This document shows, in pieces, positions 6,236 to 9,184 of a stretch of 9,184 bases of DNA (within the stretch, counting starts at the first letter, position 1; each line of letters starts with the position of its first letter). Source of the DNA: an uncultured Prevotella sp. (lineage in GTDB: Bacteria; Bacteroidota; Bacteroidia; Bacteroidales; Bacteroidaceae); contig CALZMK010000037.1 in assembly GCA_945788545.1 (NCBI GenBank), forward strand, positions 1-9,184, given 5' to 3'. The translations under genes were made by a program, and so were the position numbers. The notes under the pieces were generated by a model. That model was not told the DNA's origin, made no database searches, and was given only the letters and a program-made list of their open reading frames with translations.

Positions 6236-6886
6236 TCAGCTTTTGAAATAATCCTTGAGTTTGTCGGCATATTCTGCAAGCTGAACAGGCGTCCATTGGG
6301 CATATTTCGACCATATCTCCTCGCATGGGCCGAGCAGCGGACTAAAGATGATGTCCTGACGATTGAGATAAGGGTCGCAATACTGGAACACCCCAAGCAC
6401 CTCGGCTGTCTTCTGCGGTTTTATCCTCATCAGGCGTGACAAATCTACTACCTCAGGCGTCTCCGTCACCATGGTGAGAGGAGTGAGACGGAAATACAAA
6501 TCGAGGATTAGCGTGAGCATCACTGGAGTGAGCTCATTATCCTCGGGCAACGGACGGAAGTCGCGCTCGAACGTCTCGTTCACCTCCACTCCCTCAAAGA
6601 AACCGCCGCCACTGCCGAATCCCTTCATCTGGCGAAGCAACTCCACGGCACGACGCAACTTCGACGGATTGCCGCTATACGTGCGCCATAATCTCTCGAC
6701 ACGAGGAGTCTGAAGTTTGTCGATTGCCTCCATCTTCGAATACACCTCCGAAGGCGACACATGAATCTCCGAGCAAAGGTCAATCACCACCTTACTGTAT
6801 AATGGTTTCAGCCCTACCGGTTTCCTCAGGTAAAGCTGCACCACAAGAAGCCAATAATCATCGTTCCAGTTGCTTTTTTTTGCCAT
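6236..6886 (-). CDS. Protein of unknown function with two similar helical halves
   Basis: A 216-residue soluble protein, mostly helical in appearance, without signal peptide or membrane segment. I do not recognise a named domain; the general look is of a conserved Bacteroidales protein. The start chosen is ATG 6886 (MAKKSNWNDDYWLL); a further in-frame ATG at 6916 lies inside the promoter region, so I reject it. Two stretches resemble each other: VVQLYLRKP...VVIDLCSEIHVSPSEVYSKM (15-52) and LILDLYFRLTP...VVDLSRLMRIKPQKTAEVL (126-164), each ending in a segment that could be a helix-turn-helix. They are joined by a Gly-rich stretch (GFGSGGGFFEG, 89-99). It sits directly upstream of rpoN, with the rpoN promoter in the 82-bp gap, and is divergent from the phosphatase gene. 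DNA binding is only a guess from the helix pattern. Confidence 0.8.
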   Translation of the reverse strand: MAKKSNWNDDYWLLVVQLYLRKPVGLKPLYSKVVIDLCSEIHVSPSEVYSKMEAIDKLQTPRVERLWRTYSGNPSKLRRAVELLRQMKGFGSGGGFFEGVEVNETFERDFRPLPEDNELTPVMLTLILDLYFRLTPLTMVTETPEVVDLSRLMRIKPQKTAEVLGVFQYCDPYLNRQDIIFSPLLGPCEEIWSKYAQWTPVQLAEYADKLKDYFKS

Positions 6887-6909
6887 AACTCGACTTTTTC
6901 TTGTTTTTG

Positions 6910-6941
6910 TTTGCAAATATACAATTATTTTTTTATATTTG
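6910..6941 (+). promoter_or_regulatory. Promoter of the histidine phosphatase gene, Bacteroidetes type
   Basis: TTTG (6910-6913), 20 bases, then TATATTTG (6934-6941) match the Bacteroidetes consensus TTTG-N19/21-TAnnTTTG on the plus strand. The start of transcription would be near 6948, leaving a leader of about 16 nt before the ATG at 6964. Confidence 0.8.
6914..6921 (-). promoter_or_regulatory. -7 element of a divergent minus-strand promoter
   Basis: On the minus strand 6921-6914 reads TATATTTG, a perfect -7 element placed about 28 bases before the ATG at 6886. The best upstream TTTG (6949-6946) is 24 bases away, longer than the usual 19-21, so the promoter may be weak or use an imperfect -33. 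With 6934-6942 it forms a perfect 9-bp dyad (gcaaatata/tatatttgc), and it abuts the -33 element of the opposite promoter. Confidence 0.55.
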
Positions 6942-6963
6942 CACGCAAAATCAACAAAACATT

Positions 6964-8247
6964 ATGAAAAAATCACTAATTATAGCAATTATCGCCTTGT
7001 TTGCGATAACGACACATGCACAAAGCGTTCAAGATGATCTTAAACGCGACATCAGATATTCGGCAAGCAACCAGTTGGCATACCCCACGCCAACTGGCAA
7101 GTTGACTCCCGCGCCCGACAACTATAAACCGTTCTACATCAGTCATTACGGCAGGCACGGGTCGAGATACCTCATCAATCCCAAGGACTACAATTATCCG
7201 TACGAGGTGCTGAAAAGTGCCGACAGTGCCGGAGTACTGACCCCATTGGGCAAGGATGTCATGAAAAGGTATGAGATCATCAGAAAGGAAGCTGCCAACA
7301 GATATGGCGAACTCACCCCATTGGGGGCTGAACAACACAGGCAGATAGCCCGCAGGATGTTTGAGAGATTTCCCGAGGTGTTCAGAGGTAACGTGTGGGT
7401 GGATGCCAAGAGTACAGTGGTCATCAGGTGCATATTGTCGATGACCAACGAACTGATGGAGCTCACGAAGCTAAATCCCAACCTCAGAATACGTCACGAT
7501 GCAAGTATGCACGACATGTACTACATGAACTTCAACGACAGGGAGTTGCTGAAGAAGAAATGGAACAAGGAGTCGCAGGATGTATATGAGAAATACTACA
7601 ACGAGATGGTAAAAGGCGATTATGCCTTCTGCCAACTGTTCACCGACACTTCATTCGTGTGGAGGAAGGCAGACGCAAGGAAGTTCTATGAAAAACTGTT
7701 CCACACTGCCAACAACGTGCAGAATCTGGAGGCACGCAAGCAAGTGACATTATACGACCTCTTCACCGATGAGGACGTTTACAACAACTGGCGAGTGGCC
7801 AATCTATGGTGGTATCTCGGATATGGATACTCGCAGCTCAACGGAGGCAAACAACCATACGTGCAACGCAACTTGCTGAGGAAAATCATTGTAGAGGCCG
7901 ACAGTTGCATCGTTCAGCCAAACCCTGGAGCCACCCTGCGATTCGGACATGAGACGATGGTATTGCCACTGACGGTGTTGATGGGACTTAATGGTGCCGA
8001 CTTAGTGACCGATGATTATGCCCATCTCGACCAGAAAGGATGGGTGAACTATCGCATATTCCCGATGGGAGCAAATATCCAGTTGGTGTTCTACCGCCGC
8101 AACGTGGGCGACAAGGATGTGCTGGTGAAGGTGCTGCTCAACGAGAACGAGGCACAACTGCCTATCAAGTCGAACACTGCACCATATTACAAATGGAGTG
8201 AGGTGAGGCAATACTACCTCAACAAAATCAATGCTTTTGATGACTGA
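6964..8247 (+). CDS. Secreted histidine phosphatase, MINPP (phytase)-like
   Basis: A 427-residue histidine acid phosphatase (clade 2), most like the multiple inositol-polyphosphate phosphatases of gut Bacteroidales, which strip phosphate from phytate outside the cytoplasm. Seen: a signal peptide (MKKS, a hydrophobic stretch, then THAQ, with cleavage likely at about 19-20), the catalytic HYGRHGSRY (61-69: Arg64, His65 as the phospho-acceptor, Arg68), an STVVIRCILSM block that likely adds the next conserved Arg, and FGHETMVLPL with His329-Glu330 as proton donor. The His-Glu pair matches the MINPP type and not the His-Asp of AppA phytases. There is no Cys right after the signal region, so it is periplasmic and not a lipoprotein. 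The start is ATG 6964, right after its promoter; the upstream in-frame extension to 6901 runs through the promoter and is rejected. Phytate as substrate is inferred. Confidence 0.88.
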   Translation: MKKSLIIAIIALFAITTHAQSVQDDLKRDIRYSASNQLAYPTPTGKLTPAPDNYKPFYISHYGRHGSRYLINPKDYNYPYEVLKSADSAGVLTPLGKDVMKRYEIIRKEAANRYGELTPLGAEQHRQIARRMFERFPEVFRGNVWVDAKSTVVIRCILSMTNELMELTKLNPNLRIRHDASMHDMYYMNFNDRELLKKKWNKESQDVYEKYYNEMVKGDYAFCQLFTDTSFVWRKADARKFYEKLFHTANNVQNLEARKQVTLYDLFTDEDVYNNWRVANLWWYLGYGYSQLNGGKQPYVQRNLLRKIIVEADSCIVQPNPGATLRFGHETMVLPLTVLMGLNGADLVTDDYAHLDQKGWVNYRIFPMGANIQLVFYRRNVGDKDVLVKVLLNENEAQLPIKSNTAPYYKWSEVRQYYLNKINAFDD

Positions 8248-8815
8248 TAATTAATTCCTTAGCCGCTATCTCAAGGGCCTTATACCATTCCTCACCAAAA
8301 CGGCGGATGAGCGGTTCCCTAAGAAACTTATAAACAGGCAGTTGCAATTCGCGACCCTTTTTCACTGCCGCCTTGCACACATCCCAACGATGGTAGTTAA
8401 GACCGGTGAGTCCGTTCTTCAACTGCACCTCACGTATTGGATATAAAGCACAACTAATCGGTTTGCAAAACTTCGTGCGACCATCACGATAGGCTTTCTC
8501 CAAAGCACAGAAACAACATCCGTCGGAATGGCATGTGAACACGCAGTCCTTGCCCCCGACAATGCTTGTCACCATATCGCCATCGGGGTCGGTATAAGCA
8601 ACACCTTGGCGGTCGATGACACTTTGGGCCGAGGCCGACAGGTCGTTCCACACTTCATCTAGCGCATCCTCAATACCGGCAACCTCGTCGAGCGTGACCG
8701 GTGCTCCGGCATCTCCCTCAACACAACACTCTCCCTTGCAGGCATCAAGGTCGCAACAGAACATCTCCGACAGTATATCGGTCGTTATCAGTACATCTTC
8801 TATCTGTATAATCAT
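8228..8815 (-). CDS. Cys-rich DUF3109-family protein
   Basis: A 195-residue protein with 13 cysteines: 20, 21, 26, 30, 31 in the N-terminal FCCDLDACKGECC, then 91, 95, 100, 101, 103, then 117, 122 in FCKPISCALYPI, and 147. The pattern and the MIIQIEDVLITTDILSEMF start match the Bacteroidetes DUF3109 family, which is related to the YkgJ-type Cys clusters thought to bind zinc or an iron-sulfur cluster; the function is unknown. No signal peptide is seen, so it is probably cytosolic. It starts 4 bp after the ung stop, so the two are almost certainly cotranscribed. Its 3' end overlaps the convergent phosphatase gene by 20 bp. Confidence 0.88.
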   Translation of the reverse strand: MIIQIEDVLITTDILSEMFCCDLDACKGECCVEGDAGAPVTLDEVAGIEDALDEVWNDLSASAQSVIDRQGVAYTDPDGDMVTSIVGGKDCVFTCHSDGCCFCALEKAYRDGRTKFCKPISCALYPIREVQLKNGLTGLNYHRWDVCKAAVKKGRELQLPVYKFLREPLIRRFGEEWYKALEIAAKELIISHQKH

Positions 8816-8819
8816 CTTT

Positions 8820-9184
8820 TTACCAAATTATAGTTTGCTGTCCATGTTCGGCCAGATAGGCGTTGGCACGCGAGAAATGATGATTGCCAAACCATCCTCC
8901 CTTATTTGCCGACATAGGCGACGGATGCACCGACTGCAGAATGAGATGGCGCGAGGCATCGATGAGCGAAGCCTTACTGCGGGCATATCCTCCCCAAAGG
9001 ATGAAGACGAGGTTGTCGCGATAGGCATTTAGTGCCTTGATGGCAGCATCGGTAAACTGCTCCCATCCATGTCCCTGATGACTTGCAGGTTGATGCTCCC
9101 TCACAGTGAGTGTGGCGTTCAGCAACAGCACACCCTGTTCAGCCCATCTCGTGAGATTGCCCGTCAGGGGGATTGGCGTACCAA
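8820..9184 (-). CDS. ung: Uracil-DNA glycosylase, C-terminal part
   Basis: Removes uracil from DNA to start base-excision repair. Only the last 120 or so residues are in the window; the frame is open to the edge, so the 5' end lies outside. Seen: LLLNATLTVREHQPASHQGH (family LLLN..LTV...ASH..GW), GWEQFTDAAI, FILWGGYARSK, and the catalytic HPSPMSA loop followed by GGWFGNHHFSRAN. The usual loop reads HPSPLSA; Met for Leu is a mild change that keeps the catalytic His. An internal GTG at 9131 could be mistaken for a start, but conserved residues (PIPLTGNLTRWAEQG) continue upstream of it. Followed after 4 bp by the DUF3109 gene. Confidence 0.96.
   Translation of the reverse strand, partial: GTPIPLTGNLTRWAEQGVLLLNATLTVREHQPASHQGHGWEQFTDAAIKALNAYRDNLVFILWGGYARSKASLIDASRHLILQSVHPSPMSANKGGWFGNHHFSRANAYLAEHGQQTIIW

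Noticed and set aside
6219..6237. Terminator after the unknown gene
   Set aside because: gaaaatcgggattttt gives only a weak 5-bp A/T stem, and it lies at the edge of the rpoN promoter.
6901..6963. Longer N-terminus for the phosphatase
   Set aside because: The extension would place the promoter inside the coding region and bury the signal peptide 21 residues from the N-terminus.
1..9184. Sigma-54 -24/-12 promoters (TGGCAC-N5-TTGC) near rpoN or other genes
   Set aside because: By-eye search found TGGCAC-like strings only inside genes and without a correctly spaced TTGC.

Overview
The window looks like chromosomal DNA of a member of the Bacteroidales, probably Prevotella or a close relative. 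Three things point there: a long (615-residue) three-domain type IspG, promoters of the Bacteroidetes form TTTG-N19/20-TAnnTTTG instead of the E. coli consensus, and start sites preceded by A/T-rich sequence with little Shine-Dalgarno signal. The genus is inferred from general resemblance, not from a marker gene.

Layout. Positions 1-301 hold the remnant of an AAA-ATPase-like/PD-(D/E)XK nuclease gene on the minus strand, cut off at the window edge. Positions 302-543 contain no credible gene but are rich in repeats: a 23-bp tandem duplication, a 10-bp inverted repeat, and a four-unit 21-bp array with overlapping hairpins. From 544 to 6153 five minus-strand genes lie close together, in transcription order: rpoN (sigma-54), a divergent PAP2-like membrane protein, purE, ispG, and a Rid/YjgF chorismatase-like protein overlapping the end of ispG. 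Gaps are 28-49 bp or negative. The only convincing promoter in this block is just upstream of rpoN, so it may be one operon. Upstream of rpoN, also on the minus strand, is a conserved-looking protein of unknown function (6236-6886).

A 77-bp divergent region (6887-6963) separates that gene from a plus-strand secreted histidine phosphatase of the multiple-inositol-polyphosphate-phosphatase type (6964-8247). Two TATATTTG elements face each other there as a perfect dyad. The phosphatase gene converges on, and overlaps by 20 bp, a minus-strand Cys-rich DUF3109-type protein, which sits 4 bp downstream of ung (uracil-DNA glycosylase, 5' end outside the window).

Most of the content is housekeeping: purine synthesis (PurE), isoprenoid precursor synthesis (IspG), an alternative sigma factor, DNA repair (Ung) and phosphate scavenging. 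No tRNA, rRNA, complete insertion sequence, CRISPR array or defence island was seen. The least explained parts are the repeat-laden intergenic region 302-543, the collapsed ATPase/nuclease remnant next to it, and the apparent internal duplication in the unknown protein at 6236-6886.
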